NCBI GenBank assembly: GCA_023630585.1
Contig: CM042536.1
Location: 26,650,404 to 26,714,403 of the forward strand
Direction: 5' to 3'
Length of the DNA stretch: 64,000 nucleotides
From: Cranoglanis bouderius
Taxonomy: Eukaryota > Chordata > Actinopteri > Siluriformes > Cranoglanididae
The translations under genes were made by a program, and so were the position numbers. The notes under the pieces were generated by a model, which worked only from the letters and a program-made list of their open reading frames with translations, searched no databases and was not told where the DNA came from. Shown here in pieces: positions 1-12,975 of this stretch. Position 1 is the stretch's first letter. Each line of letters starts with the position of its first letter.

Positions 1-654
1 GGTTCTTAGAAACAACCTTTGTTTTGGACCTGGATTAATGCATATCCTTTTGGCCTAAAGGTATACAATACTGCTGTGCTCCTGATTTACCAGCTTCCAT
101 CTGAGTAACAACATGCTGAACAACAGTTGTCTTAATGGATAGCATGTGATAGGCCTGAATGTTTGTTAAAAGTGTTGTCAGCAAAGTTTTAAAAGTCAGA
201 ATCCTGTCTCTGTGGAACCCGGGTTCTATTAACAGAAGAAAAAAATAATTACGTTTACCCCAAGTGTCCAAATAATCAGGTCACCAAGCGTCCTTTCTCA
301 CTGATCGTGTCTGTCGGTTCAGAAATGTCTCCTTCTTGCACTGGGATTCTCTCCTTGTTTTGAGGCGTTGCTTTGAAGGGACCAGTGAAAGAAGGGGACA
401 TATTTGTTTGGAGTTTGTTTTCAAGACAGCTAGCTTCAGCAAAATTCTGCCAAAATCACTTACTGCACCTTTAATTTTCACTACAGTGATCAACTAAACA
501 ATAAAGTTGAATTTATTGACTGAATGAGGACAATCTCTGTGTTGTGAAATTATGTGCTTGACGGTGTATGATCACAAGCTCACATTTGTCGCAAGTGCTT
601 GTTCCATAGTGTGTATGTGTGGGTGTGCTCGTTTCGGTGAACACTGTATACAAC

Positions 655-768
<114 letters not shown>

Positions 769-1178
769 TCATGAACTCACAAGTGCAGTAAATAGTATTC
801 AGGTGTGTGAAAGTGTTGGCAAGAATTATTAAAGCGTGTGTAAGAGTGTATTTTTTCTGTAAGCTTAATGTTTGTATGCCGGATGTGTGTTTGTGTATCT
901 CCGTGTCTGTAGTCAAGAACTTATATGTGTTGTAAGCGAAAGTGTTCACGTGTGCATGTGTGATGTACAGTGCTTGTCCAGTGAAGTGTATATGTGCGTG
1001 TGCAAAGGTGTTGGTTTTTTTTTTGTATGCAAGGTGTCAAGTGCGTAGGTGTGTTTATGTATAAACAGGAACTTTGCGTGTTTGGCTGTGTGTGCCTTTT
1101 TTTAAAGTGAGAGTGCCAGTTTAAAGTGTGTGTGCTTGAGTTAAAAAGCAAGCATGACCTACTTGAACTGTAAAGTTT

Positions 1179-1180
<2 letters not shown>

Positions 1181-1232
<52 letters not shown>
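1181..1232. repeat. (GT)n microsatellite
   Basis: Uninterrupted GT tract of about 26 units. Confidence 0.97.
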
Positions 1233-1235
<3 letters not shown>

Positions 1236-2181
1236 GACAACATGCAAGATATAAAGATGAAGTGTCTTTGCGTTAGTTTTCATGTTGTGGAGGTGGACAC
1301 ACACCCCTTCCCCATGACTCATTTTGAACTGTCAACTATAAATCAGTCACGTTTGTGTCCTGAAGGTACGCCGTGCCCATAACAAACTCACCACTGTTAG
1401 CACACCTGATCGACACCATGCAATTGTGGTGTGTAAGTATTCATCAGCACAATACAAGCAGAATGCTGGGATATGAGTAATTACAGGCTGCTGCGTCTAA
1501 TAATGTATGTGTGACTCATATTTATGTCACTGTTTGTTATGGAACGTGTAAATTACGGTGTTGACGTTCAGCCATTTGAGACACTTTATGTCAAAGTATT
1601 TTAATAAATGTCTCAAAATTATAAACAAGCCCAATATACATGGCATTAAGAAATAAATTATTTATTTTTACATTGAAATTTAAAATAATTGAGGAAGAAA
1701 GGGTGAGTATATAGGCACATGCTGAACATCTATCTCTTTGTTGGTCTGTGTGTCTCTCTCTCTCTCTGTCCCTCTCTCTCTCTCTCAGTTCCTTTTTGGA
1801 CGTTTCATGAATGGGGTGCAACAGGTGCAAATACTCATGTTACTCAGAACACATTTCCAGTGAAAGGCCCACAGTATACACACATACACCCCCACACACA
1901 CAATAACTGCGCACACTGTTTGCATTTTCCATTTGCATTTTAAACTAGAAAAAACTTTATTCAAAATCTAAAATATTTTTAGAGTTTAAAAAAGCTATGG
2001 ATATAAAACTAATAAAACTAACACTTATAAAACTAAAGACTTTTTTACTTTTATTTCTAAGCTTCATTTTTTCCCCCCTGTGGATCAAAATGCAGCTAGC
2101 GATTTTTTGCTATCAGAACGTTTCCTACACTCATTGAAGGACTTTAGAAGAACTTTTGTTCAACCTTTTTTTCCCCCTTCT

Positions 2182-2182
<1 letters not shown>

Positions 2183-2228
<46 letters not shown>
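2183..2228. repeat. Poly(T) tract, 46 nt
   Basis: Homopolymer T run preceded by T/C-rich sequence. It may be the reversed poly(A) tail of a retroelement, but no adjoining element was recognised. Confidence 0.9.
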
Positions 2229-2231
<3 letters not shown>

Positions 2232-2469
2232 TACCATTACATAACATTAACAACAATATAAGTTCTTATAATGTTGTTACAAAAATAAAAGAAAGTTTTA
2301 CATAATGTTATTTTGGGTCTAAGTGGGAATGTAATGTTATGTGATCAGGGTTCAGTAAACCTAATCCTGTCTCCCAATAAGATAAGATCATTATTTCTTC
2401 TCTCTGATGAGTGCAACTGTGAGTTTAAAACCTTAACAAAGCTCTATTTAATGACATGATGCTCAACAG

Positions 2470-2826
2470 TAGGGCTGAGCCATATCGTATTATTCAGGAT
2501 ATACCGGTACAAATCCTCCCCATGATAAGAATTTGTCATCCGACGATATTAACGATATAGTTCATGAGGTGTTTACGCGCCGCAACACGGGCATCTCACA
2601 CCTAGAACGAGAACAAGCATGGTAGAAGGTGGAGGTTAGATTATGAATCTTGTGAGTATTGGTGTTTGCATTTTCACTGGAATTTTAATTGTGAATAAAA
2701 TTCATGTTCTATTTTTAGCCTATTAATTGGTATAGTTTAGTATTTGATCATGGTCAGGATTAAGTTTTACTTTTTTGGATCAATGTTTGTGTTTGCACGA
2801 TCTCGAGACAGCGTCGCCCATCCCTA
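2470..2826. mobile_element. hAT-type non-autonomous MITE
   Basis: The ends are inverted repeats: the left end begins TAGGGCTGAGC and the reverse complement of the right end begins TAGGGATGGGC. An 8-bp flanking direct repeat, ctcaacag on the left (2462-2469) and ctcaccag on the right (2827-2834), differs at one base. An 8-bp target duplication is the hallmark of hAT transposition. The 357-bp interior has no transposase and holds 'cgatatt'-type words common in fish hAT MITEs. The superfamily is inferred from TSD length and the TAGGG end. Confidence 0.75.
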
Positions 2827-3543
2827 CTCACCAGAAGAGGAGCCTGTTTGTTTTAGGGAGTCCCATCATATTTGTAACATCATATGACATTTACAGAAAC
2901 CTTTTTTTACACACACACACATACACGCGCACACACACACAATCATCTGTTCCCAAACCTGTTCCATCACCTCAATCTCCTCCTCTCACATGTCATAACA
3001 CATGTGACTGTGAATAAGTGTCTACATACACACACAAACACTTAAGAATGTAAGTACACGTATAAGGAAAGAGGACAAAAGCACAGACTGAAGGACAACT
3101 CCAAACATCGTTATAACAGACAACACGCTGAAATGCTTTAAAAGAAGCCTCAAGGAATTCCTTGACGATCCTGACCTAACTCACGGCACAGGGCCTCGAA
3201 GTCGTGTGGCTTGTTTTAGCGACCACCAAACTGTGTTCAAATCACAAACATATGGAGATAAAAATGAATGTTAAAATCATGCTAAATCATGTCAGAGGCC
3301 CAGAGAAAGGGCTCTATCGTTGTTTGCTCTGTTTTGACCTTCAGCAGTTATGTTGAATAAAAGCGGATGATGCTTTGTGTCTGCGACATCGTCTTCCATT
3401 AACCTGAGCCAAAGACAAAGTAAAGACATGTTGTAGATTTAATCTAAAGCAACATTTTGCTACAAACTTGAAGTAATACAACCAAGTTGCTAGTTCTGCT
3501 GAGTGCAAAAGTTTGCAACTTCCAAAGTTTCTGCTAGGAAAAT

Positions 3544-3857
3544 CCATCCATCCAACCATTTCCCATAGCGTTTATCCTACACAGGGTCATGGGTAGTCTG
3601 GAGCCTATCCCAGGGAACTTGGGGTGCCAAGGGGTGCCAACCCATCACAGGGCACAATCACACATTAGGGATAATTTAGAGATGCCAATCAGCCTACAAC
3701 ACATGTCTTTGGACTGGGGGAGGAAACTGGAGTAGCTACACAGAGGAAACCCCCAAAGCACAGGGAGAACATGCTAACTCCACACACAGGGCAGAGGCAG
3801 GAATCAAACCCCCAACCCTGAAGGTGCGAGGCAAACATGCTAACCACTAAACCACGA
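3544..3857 (-). mobile_element. tRNA-derived SINE-like repeat, minus strand
   Basis: Read on the minus strand it begins gtggtttagtggttagcatg, which resembles an RNA polymerase III A box, and has a B-box-like ggtttgattcc about 40 nt later. The body carries the fish-repeat phrases 'ggtttcctc' and 'agtccaaagaca', and the far end becomes a GGAT-type short tandem repeat. Related copies lie at 54,790-55,044 and, as weaker relatives, near 32,090, 39,430 and 55,430. Confidence 0.6.
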
Positions 3858-3879
3858 TGAATAAATCAAAAGTTAAAAA

Positions 3880-4355
3880 AGAAAATCTATGTCTTACAAT
3901 TTATCTACAAAAATAAATTGTGGGTGTGCTTTGCATCCAAAACATAAATGTAAAGGTCTGTTGTGAGAAAGTACACAAATCAATAAAATTAATAAATCAA
4001 TCAAGGGAAATGTGTCTATATCTTATAATTTATCTACAGAAAAACAGAATTTCATAGAAATAAATTAAAATGTGGATGTATCCTGCAACGTTCCAAAACA
4101 AAAGGCAAAATCAAGAGGAGAAACAATTTGAAACTGATTTTAAACCAGAGTGTCATGACACAACAGAGCACAAACAAAAGTTACTAAAGAATATTTATGA
4201 CATTTGGAATGGGATACCGTTGTGATTTTTCACTAAGAAAATCCTAGCATGCACTATTTGAGCATTTTTGTTACATGTGATAATGAAGGAACGTCTGTGA
4301 GAATCGGACACACTAACAATAACAAAAACTGCTATAAAGTAAATTTCATTTTGTC
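3880..4355 (+). repeat. Diverged dispersed repeat, copy A
   Basis: This AT-rich non-coding segment shares an ordered set of phrases with 8610-8925: 'aaaagttaaaaa', 'gtgataatgaagga', 'ctataaa' and 'cattttgtcttaaa'. Order and orientation match, so the two are probably old copies of one element. Boundaries are approximate and no terminal repeats were found. Confidence 0.45.
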
Positions 4356-4557
4356 TTAAACGCTGCACTCAGCTGTGTGTTGCTGGTGGTGGGAGATAAC
4401 ACACAGTACAACTGCAGCTACACAACCATAGTTCTGCTTTTTTGTGTCATGTATCATATTAATACCTATTTTTGCTGCATTGTGCTATATACAGACAACA
4501 GCTATTCACAGTGCTACAATAGAACTGTGAAGTCACTGAGTCAGATGTGTTACCGGT

Positions 4558-4584
4558 GGTGTGTGTGTGTGTGTGTGAGTGTGT

Positions 4585-4614
<30 letters not shown>
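4558..4614. repeat. Compound (GT)n(GA)n microsatellite
   Basis: A GT tract passes directly into a GA tract. Confidence 0.9.
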
Positions 4615-4615
<1 letters not shown>

Positions 4616-4619
4616 CAGC

Positions 4620-5293
4620 TGAGCTGAGTGGGTGGCTGATGGATGGGGGACCCCTGCTGGTGAAACTCAGCCACTGCGGACAGAACACTATACATAATAA
4701 ATATAAATAGATGGCAGATTTGTAATAGACCAGTCAGAAATGTGATTTGAGGTCAGTTTTGGGGCACCTAGCATTCATCTAACCATCTCCCAGTACTATT
4801 TTTCAACCCCATATCTAAAAACCTAAAAACACTCCACTGAGATTGACTATCTGAGCACACATTCATTACATATGAGCGTGTGAGCTTTCTTTCTCTCTTG
4901 CCTGGAGGGGTATGACTAAAAAAAAATTGGGTTTTTTCCTGAAAAATGTTTGAGGAAAAAAAACTATCTTCTGCACTACAATGAAAGGGATGGAAAGGCT
5001 GAAAACGTTATTGTAAAAGGTTATACATTTAGAAAAGGGACAACTTCAGTAGCTGGGATCGTGACCCATATAGTGTTTGTGTTTAAAACACACACACTGT
5101 TTCTCTTTCCATTTGTGGTATAAGAGCATGTGATCTATGTACTTCATTCTCTTCCCACTGGCCAGACAGCCTAATTTCACAAACATCTGCTCCAGATTTG
5201 TTCAATACTCCATTTCATGCTTCTACATGGGCACTGTCTTTTTTTTTTTTAATAAGAAACCAATGCTGTGGTTTCCATGTACACGGTTGATTT

Positions 5294-5333
<40 letters not shown>

Positions 5334-5810
5334 ACATCAGAGTAGGAACCACACGAATCTGCATACACAGATGTCTCATGACAGGAACTAAGAAGCATTA
5401 ACTTAGCCGTTTGTATGCCGCCGGTGTAAAGCAGTTGATCCACTTGACCTTTGTTAAATAGTGTTGTGGTGGGACTCAGCAGAGCCACGTAAGGAGGAAG
5501 TGGTGGGTGGCCCAACTGAATGCATTTCCTCCTCCTGGCAGTTCTCTTATTACCGTACATGTTAAAACATAACCAAAATGATCTCTGTTCCCATGCAAGT
5601 GCATTCTCTTATGTGAAACCTGTGCATCCAGGCGCACCAGCCATTCAGACACTCTATAGTTCTAATAAGCTGCTTAGTTTCTCTAACCAAACGGCTTAAA
5701 GAAATACTCCCGCATCTTTCAATATCTATATTTTGCAACTATAATGTGTGTGATTACCACAAACAGGAATTTTAACACAGGAAAGAATTTTTGTACTCAG
5801 AACTCAAAAC
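4620..5810. other. No gene seen; includes poly(A) 5296-5330
   Basis: No exon or recognisable element was found. A 35-nt A run lies at 5296-5330. Frames crossing it encode lysine or phenylalanine runs and are not credible. Confidence 0.6.
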
Positions 5811-5811
5811 T

Positions 5812-5950
5812 TACAGTGGGTACAGAAAATAATCACCCCCCCCTTAAAATAATCACATTTTGTTGCTTTTCAGCCTGAAATGAAGACGGACACAGTTTTT
5901 GTTTTCTGGAAATGTTTTGAAATTCTAGTCTGTAATAATCACACATATGC
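5812..5950. mobile_element. Terminal fragment of a DNA transposon
   Basis: It starts TACAGTGGGTACAGAAAATA, the TA-CAGTGGGTAC type of end found on fish Tc1/mariner-like repeats. It is interrupted within 140 bp by the Tc1 element that starts at 5953. No matching opposite end was identified, so it may be truncated or split by that insertion. Confidence 0.45.
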
Positions 5951-5952
5951 TA

Positions 5953-7217
5953 CAGTGCTGTGAAAAATATTTGCCTCATCCTGATCTCTTCATTTTTGTG
6001 TATATCTCATACTAAATGGCTTTAGATCTTCAAACGAAATACAACATAAAACAAAGGCAACCTGAGTAAACACACAATACAGTTTTTTTTGTTGTTGTTT
6101 TTTTTATTGAAGCAAAAAAAGTTATCCAACACCTGTCACCCATGTGAAAAACGAATTGCCCCCTTAAACTTAAAATCTGGTTGTGCCACCTTTAGCAGCA
6201 ATAACTGCAACCAAACGCTTCCGATAACTGGAGATCAGACTTTCGCTTACTTCTAGGACTAGAACTTACTCCCATGCTTTGGATCATTGTCTTGCTGCAT
6301 AATCCAATTGCGCTTGAGTTTCATCTTATGGACTGAAGACCAGACATTCTCCTTTAGGATTTTCTGGTAGAGAGCAGAATTCATGTTTCACTTAATTATT
6401 GAAAGTTGCCCAAGCCCTGAAACAGCAAAGCATCCCCACACCATCACACTTCCACCACCATGCTTGACCGTAGGTATGATGTTCTTTTTGTGGAATTCTG
6501 TGTTTGGTTTATGCCAGATGTAACGTCCCGCGGAACTTCCCATGGTCTTCCAAACAGTTTCACTTTCGACTCATCAATCCACAGAACATTCTCCCAGAAG
6601 GTTTTAGGAAGGTGTGTTTTGGCAAAATATTCAGACGAGCCTTAATGTTCTTCTGGGTTAGCAATGGTTTTCACCTCGCCACTCGTCCTTGGATGCCATT
6701 TTTGCTCAGTGTCTTTCTGATAGTGGAGTCATGAACACTGACCTTATTGATGCAAGAAAAGCTTGTAGTTCCTTTGATGTTGTCCTAGGGCTCTTTTGTG
6801 ACTTCCTGGATGAGTAGTTGCTGTGCTCTTGGAGGAATTTTGGAAGGTCAGCCACTTCTGGGAAGGTTCACTACTGTGCCGATTTTTTTCCATTTGGAGA
6901 TAATGGCTCTCACTGTGGTTCTTTGGAGTCCCAGAGTCTTTGAAATAGCTTTGTAACCCTTCCCAGACTGCTGTATTTCAATCACCTTGTTCCTCATCAT
7001 TTCTGGAATTTCTTTCAATTTTGGCATAGTGTGTTAATGGGTAAGACCTTTTAACCAACTTCATGCTGTTGAAAAAGTTCTATTTCAATTCAATGCAATT
7101 TAGTTAGCGCTTTTAATAATGGACATTGTCCCAAAGCAACTTTACAGAAATATATCAATTCAGGATATAGATTTTAAATGTACTGTATATCCTGAATTTA
7201 TCACACACACACACACA

Positions 7218-7298
<81 letters not shown>

Positions 7299-7634
7299 AG
7301 TGACCTATTTAAGTGTTGATTTGATTGAACAGGGTCTGCAGTAATCAGGCCTGGTTGAGTCTAGTCCAGCTGAACCCCATTATGAATGCAGTTTCATAGA
7401 TTTGGGGAATTAGTAACTATGGGGGCAAATACATTTTCACACAGGCCCAGTTGGTACTGGATAACTTTTTTGCTTCAATAAATAACATTATCATTTAAAA
7501 ACTGTATTTTGTGTTTATTCAGGTTGCCTTTGTTTTATCTTAGATTTTGTTTTAATTTCTGAAACAATTTAGTATGAGATATATACAAAAACAGAAGAAA
7601 TCAGGATGGGGGCAAATACTTTTTCACAGCACTG
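5953..7634 (-). mobile_element. Tc1/mariner-like element, decayed, with nested repeat
   Basis: The terminal inverted repeats are cagtgctgtgaaaaa at the left and its complement tttttcacagcactg at the right, each flanked by the TA target duplication (5951-5952, 7635-7636). The body is antisense to a Tc1-type transposase that no longer reads open. Compared with the related copy at 31,351, about 200 bp are missing after the phrase 'ctggagatcagac' near 6240, and an unrelated repeat has inserted at 7086-7304. It is dead as an autonomous element. Confidence 0.85.
7086..7304 (+). mobile_element. Dispersed repeat inserted in the Tc1 element, with (CACG)n expansion
   Basis: The direct repeat ctattt flanks the insert (7080-7085 and 7305-7310), consistent with a short target duplication inside the Tc1 copy. 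The body ('ggacattgtcccaaagcaac', 'tttacagaaatatat') matches the reverse complement of 38,040-38,140. Its distal part has been replaced by an AC/ACGC microsatellite at 7202-7296. Confidence 0.7.
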
Positions 7635-8017
7635 TATAAATTTGGTACATAGAGATTGGGTTGAAAAACTCTGGAGTTATTACTTTAAGAGTTTACCCTT
7701 ACCAGGTCTTCTCATGACTGGCATTTTTAAATTGAATCCATGTTGTTGTTGTCCGGGCTGTGAGTCTTATGAGCCAGCATACGTTCTGTGTTGTTTCATT
7801 TGTGTGTATTGTTCTCTGTGTTTTATTCGGTATCGTGCTTGTTATGTAATTATTTTGTGTGCCAGGGCATAGTGTCATGTCTTTTTTACTGTCTATTGTT
7901 ATGTAGTTTATGTATCCTGTCTTTGTTTATTGCTGTTTAAATGCAGTTTATGAATAGTATTCACTTGACTCAACAAACTCCACCCACCTGATCATGAAGC
8001 TATGCATTACACAGGTG

Positions 8018-8019
<2 letters not shown>

Positions 8020-8072
<53 letters not shown>
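8020..8072. repeat. (TC)n microsatellite
   Basis: Uninterrupted TC tract of about 26 units. Confidence 0.97.
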
Positions 8073-8075
<3 letters not shown>

Positions 8076-8609
8076 GACCAAACCAAATTGCTAAGCCTGG
8101 TTCTCATGTGGCCACAGCCTGACTAGGCCCACTCATCTCCACTTGCAGTTTAATCACAGAAATTGTAAAACACCCACTCCTCACCCTGCTACTCTCACAA
8201 GGTTTTGTGGTGCTCTCACACCCCTCCACATAGCCTGGCCAGCACAGAGCGAGGCACAGACTGGCATTAAATACAGTGAGTCACCAGTGTCCCTATTGTT
8301 GCTAATCACATTCAACCACAGGCCTATTTTTACCCTCTTCAGCACTGTGGGTGCCAATCACCACTGTTTAATCATCACCGCACACCGGCCAGTTCAGTTC
8401 AATCCATCTGGGCTTCCAGAGTTGTCTAAAATGTTGTCTAAAACTTTTATATAAAAATGTAGTCTTTAATGTGTAGCTGGATAAATAAACATGAATGAGA
8501 AAAATATTATACAAGTGGATATGACGGTCAAGTCTTGGAGACATCATGTGATGTCTAATAAATACAAGGCAGAGTCAGGCAAAGTATAACAGGCATCAAA
8601 ATCAGTTGA

Positions 8610-8925
8610 GTTCAAAAGTTTGCCGCCCCCATGGTTTCTGGATGATAAAAAAAAAAACCTCAAATTTAAAAGTTAAAAATGAAATGTAAGCATATTCTGA
8701 AATAAGTCAGCAACCCACAAGATAAGACAAAATAGTTTGAAAATAGTTATAACAGAAATGTTAAGAAGAATGGGGAAGATGGTTTAGATACAGGGGCAAA
8801 TATGAAAAGATACAAAAAGGATTTAACAGGACCATTTTACTTGTGATTATGAAGGAATATATGTGAAACTCAACACATTAACCAGTCTGGCTATAAATTT
8901 ATTTGTCTTTTTCATTTTGTCTTAA
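8610..8925 (+). repeat. Diverged dispersed repeat, copy B
   Basis: This is the same-orientation partner of 3880-4355. It keeps 'gtgattatgaaggaa', 'ctataaattta' and 'cattttgtcttaaa' in the same order. Ends were not resolved. Confidence 0.45.
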
Positions 8926-8929
8926 AGTT

Positions 8930-10205
8930 ATGTAATTTTTCCAACTCAAATGTAAGTTTTTTTCAGTGCATCTCTTACTATATGTGTATAAGGACACTAT
9001 ATTATATGTGGCAGCCTGTGCAAACCCATCGGATATAATTGTGCCAGAATTCTGGAAAACAGCCAAAAATGATGAAAAATTAGATTTTGCCCCAAATCGA
9101 GTTTTTCTACCAACAATACACTTTGAAACCTCAACTCTTAGAAACCATAAATATATTCCAGCATAACGACATGGAAATGTTTTTATTTACTTTAACACAT
9201 TACCTAGGCTATCTGCAAAGATCATATTGGGTAAGGAGCCAGTTTGACACCATGAATGTCAGGTTTTGATCAAGTGGATAGCCATGTGCCTTAGTGAAAC
9301 AGACATAAACTTAATCAATTCGGTTTCTAAATGGATATCAACTGTCAGATTGTCCATGATTCTCCTGTGTGTCACATTGTCATCAAAATAGAGAAGAATG
9401 CTTGCACACTGTGTACAAATGACTATGGAGAAAAATTGTAAATGCTTAAATGACCTAATTAAAATATGGGAACAGAACTCACTAAGTTAATCAGCGAATA
9501 ATTCAGCAACATTGTAATAGTGATTAGTAAACAGTTTAAATAGCACAAATGACATATACCTCAAGTTAAAATTTGCAATTCTTTCAGAAAATTTGCATAT
9601 CTTATTTATTGCATATTAAATTAAATGCAAATCATATAAGCAAATCTGTTTAATTTCCGTCTAGTAATGCACTGATGTTTTATAACAGCTGATCATTTAC
9701 ATTGTTTTTATAAAGTATGCCCAAAGGGGACTTTCACTCTATGAATATATTAGATAATAAGTATTTCCTTATTAATAAGAAGTAGTGATGTTAGATTCAA
9801 TCATTCTGGTTTCACAATATCTGAACAAGTTCAGAGTAGTTACTTTTGGTTGTGTGGTAAACCATGCATGTCACTCATAGGACAGAATGAGGGAGTGAGA
9901 GCGACACTGAAAAGGAGACTGAGTGTGAGAAGTGGCGGAGAAAGAACACTTTCCCAGAATGTGTAAACTGGTAGGCAGCACCACAGTGAATGAGAGTAGG
10001 AGTTTACAAAAAAAGAACAGCGCGGACATTGTTGTGTACCAGATAAGTCCCATGGGTGTAATGTGTACAATGTCAAATTTTTGTATTGAATGTACCAAAG
10101 TCTTCAATGTAACACTACAAAATGTAATGATATTGGACACAGCAGCACAGTTAATACAGTTCACATTCAGGTAAATAGTAAGTGAAACTGATTGGATGAT
10201 TTATT
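8930..10205. other. No gene seen
   Basis: AT-rich sequence without exon-like frames, splice-flanked coding potential or a recognisable repeat. The short open frames on both strands near 9,840-10,174 overlap each other and show no family resemblance. Confidence 0.55.
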
Positions 10206-10209
10206 TAGT

Positions 10210-10372
10210 TTTCCAGTTATCAAGTTAAGCTGTGGCTCAGGTGGTAGCACTGATTGTCCATTAATTGCAGGGTTGGTGGCTCGATTCCCAGCCCACATGA
10301 CTCCACATGCCGAAATGTCCTTGGGCAAGACACTGAGCCCCAATTTGCTCCCAATGGCAGGCTAGTGTCATT

Positions 10373-10438
<66 letters not shown>

Positions 10439-10475
10439 GGTGAATGAGAAACAGGGTAAAGCGCTTTGCTGACCG
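10210..10475 (+). mobile_element. tRNA-derived SINE with internal (GT)n(GA)n
   Basis: The A-box-like 'tggctcaggtggtag' is followed by a B-box-like 'ggctcgattcc'. The conserved body reads 'gtccttgggcaagacactga', and the 3' part 'gtaaagcgcttt' is typical of an abundant teleost SINE. A GT then GA microsatellite (10,374-10,435) has expanded inside. Family assignment rests on recognised phrases, not on an alignment. Confidence 0.7.
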
Positions 10476-10499
10476 CAAACTTTTGCACTCAACTGTAAA

Positions 10500-12970
10500 T
10501 AAATATTTATATAAAACTGTGTTAAAGAAAGACCATATTTATTCTTTTAATTATGGAACATGTATTAAGTACATGTATATTGTCTGTAATGGTTTGTGTA
10601 AAACTTATTTAAAGCATAAATATATACAGAAAACATACAATAATATATACAGAAAACAAATACAACAGTTTGGTTCTGGTCAAAATGCTCTTTTATTGAA
10701 GTGAATTTAATTGAGTGAATTGTTTTTTTTTTTCATAAAAAAGAGAGAATCCTACAGTATATTTTGCTTTGAACACATGGTCCAGAGAGGTTACATTTAT
10801 TTTGATTAAGGCTGTCTGAAATTATAACATGGTATTTTATTTATTCTGTAGCTTTCCACAAGCAATGTTATCAGACCTGTATGGCTTTAAGGCTATTTGA
10901 TACTTTTATGTAAGGCATAAAACACTACAGGGTGTGCTGTTAGCGAAAAATAATCAGTGACTAGGTGGTGTGATGTGGCCCGATGGTACTGTCACCATCC
11001 CAAAGTGGATCGACTGATGTTTATACCACAGCAATTTGCCAATGATTCAGTTTTTTAAAAATGTATTAATAAATGACACATCATACATTTTCGGCATTTA
11101 TAGTTACATTTAATGTTGTGGAAAGTCCACAAGACAAGTCAGTTCCTCTTATCACATACATTATAGCAGCTATAAACAGTCATTCCCTTACCAGACTCTC
11201 TTATTTCTCTCTCCTAAAACCCACAGCTTGTCATTAGTGGAAAACTCTACAGATTATTTCTGTTGTCTGGCCAGAGGCTTTAGTAATAATCTGCTCGAAC
11301 AGCTTTAGCATGCAGCTGTGTAGATGCAGCGATTTCTGCTCTAAAACACTCACAGACTCCTTTCATATCCTGACAAAAGGCAGCTCTAAAATGGGCAGTG
11401 AGTTGGCAGAGATATAAAAATAGTGTCATTGGGTGGGTGAGTGTGAGAGACACACAAACACACACACACACACACGCACACTTGAGGGAGTGTGTTTGTG
11501 TGTGTGTTTTTTTGTGCTAGAACAGAATGCAGCCTCGGAGAGTCGTGCACCAGGACATCTGCGCTGTAGAAAACGTTCTGCATGAACGAAGTGCTGTGTA
11601 AGGGGAACACACAAGTCTGGGGAGGGAAGTGTTTCTCACATGGCTAGGAAAAAAGAGAACAAAAGAGGACAGATATGGTGATTTAGTCATCAGTTTCCTC
11701 ACCCATGCATGTGCACATTCGTCCATATATGTCTGTCTCTATCCTTTTTCCTCTTTTTCTCCCAGTACCAGAGAAGCCTCACTTGATTCACTTGATTCGT
11801 TTGATTAGGATAGATTGTGTCATGACAAATTATGTAAAGTCTGATTTTCCCAGAATACACTTCTCTCCTGACACTTTGGAAAAGGAGTCAAGTTCAATCC
11901 AGTTAATGAAACTGGTTGTAGATAGCTTTTTAGCTTTGCAGTGGACATAAAAACTGAGACAAGTAGACATTACTGTTCCAGCTATCACTAGAGTTGGGGT
12001 CAATTTCAAGATTTCAAGAGTTAAAATCTGTAAATAATGTGAATAACTTTTCTAATCTGTCAAAAAAAAAAACAACAACAATTGAATGAATTGATAAATA
12101 ATAAGAAATATATGATTTCTAAAAGTATTTCATTTGCCAACGCATTAATGACTCACATTTACTTTTTACGTTACTTGCCCCTTCATGAAAATCCTCAAGA
12201 GTTATATTTATTTCGCTAATATCTTTCTGGTTAGAGGAGCAGTATGTAATATTTAGCTACCTCTGCTGCAAACTACAAAAAAAAAAAAAAAAAAAAAAAC
12301 TTTTATTTTACCCCCAAACAACCCCAAGTACTACATATTCCTCACCCCTATAAGTAAATAAACCGTTCTGCTGCAATAGTGGGCAGACTTTTGGGCTCAA
12401 CTTTATCTGCTTTTCCCCCCTCTTAATCTTATCTCTCATCCTCCATCTCCCTTCCTCCTGTATCATCTCCTCTTATCTCTCATTCTGCGCCTGCTCTGGC
12501 GTTGTGAGTGTGTTGCCATGGTTACGGCAGGGTTATTTTTTGCCCGGCGATGGTACAGGAGTGGGCGCTGTCGGTGTTATTAGACTCGGAGACAGGCTGG
12601 TGGGCCGAAGTGGACAGGCGGGGGTGGATCTGAACCCACTCGCTTTGTCTGGAACAAAATGTCTTCTGCACTCGCTGCACAAGTCCTCTCCATGTCTGTC
12701 TCCCTCGCTTTTCTCTCTGTCTCTCTCCCTCTCTTTTGTGCCTGTGTGTCTGGATTGTGACTCTGAGCTATTTGGGCTGACAGAGGGGGAGGAAAGATGT
12801 TACTCTACTGATACAGAGTGAGAAGAGGACACTCACAGAAGAGAGACATGATACACACATGCTCTGTACACTTATACACACTAGCATGACAGACCATTCT
12901 GTCTCACATTCCCCATGTACTGCTGTAACTAAGTATATAACTTGTAGCAAATATGTAACGTGGGTTATCT
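10500..12970. other. No gene seen; scattered simple repeats
   Basis: No coding exon could be supported. (CA)n patches lie near 11,455-11,510 and an A run near 12,280. A CpG-richer stretch at 12,490-12,660 contains an RFX X-box-like site, but its frame (12,504-12,821) runs into TC-rich low-complexity sequence and resembles no family I know. Confidence 0.5.
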
Positions 12971-12975
12971 GAGTG

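Noticed and set aside
12504..12821. 105-codon plus-strand frame in CpG-richer DNA
   Set aside because: No family resemblance; the second half is TC-rich low complexity, and there is no splice or promoter evidence tied to it.
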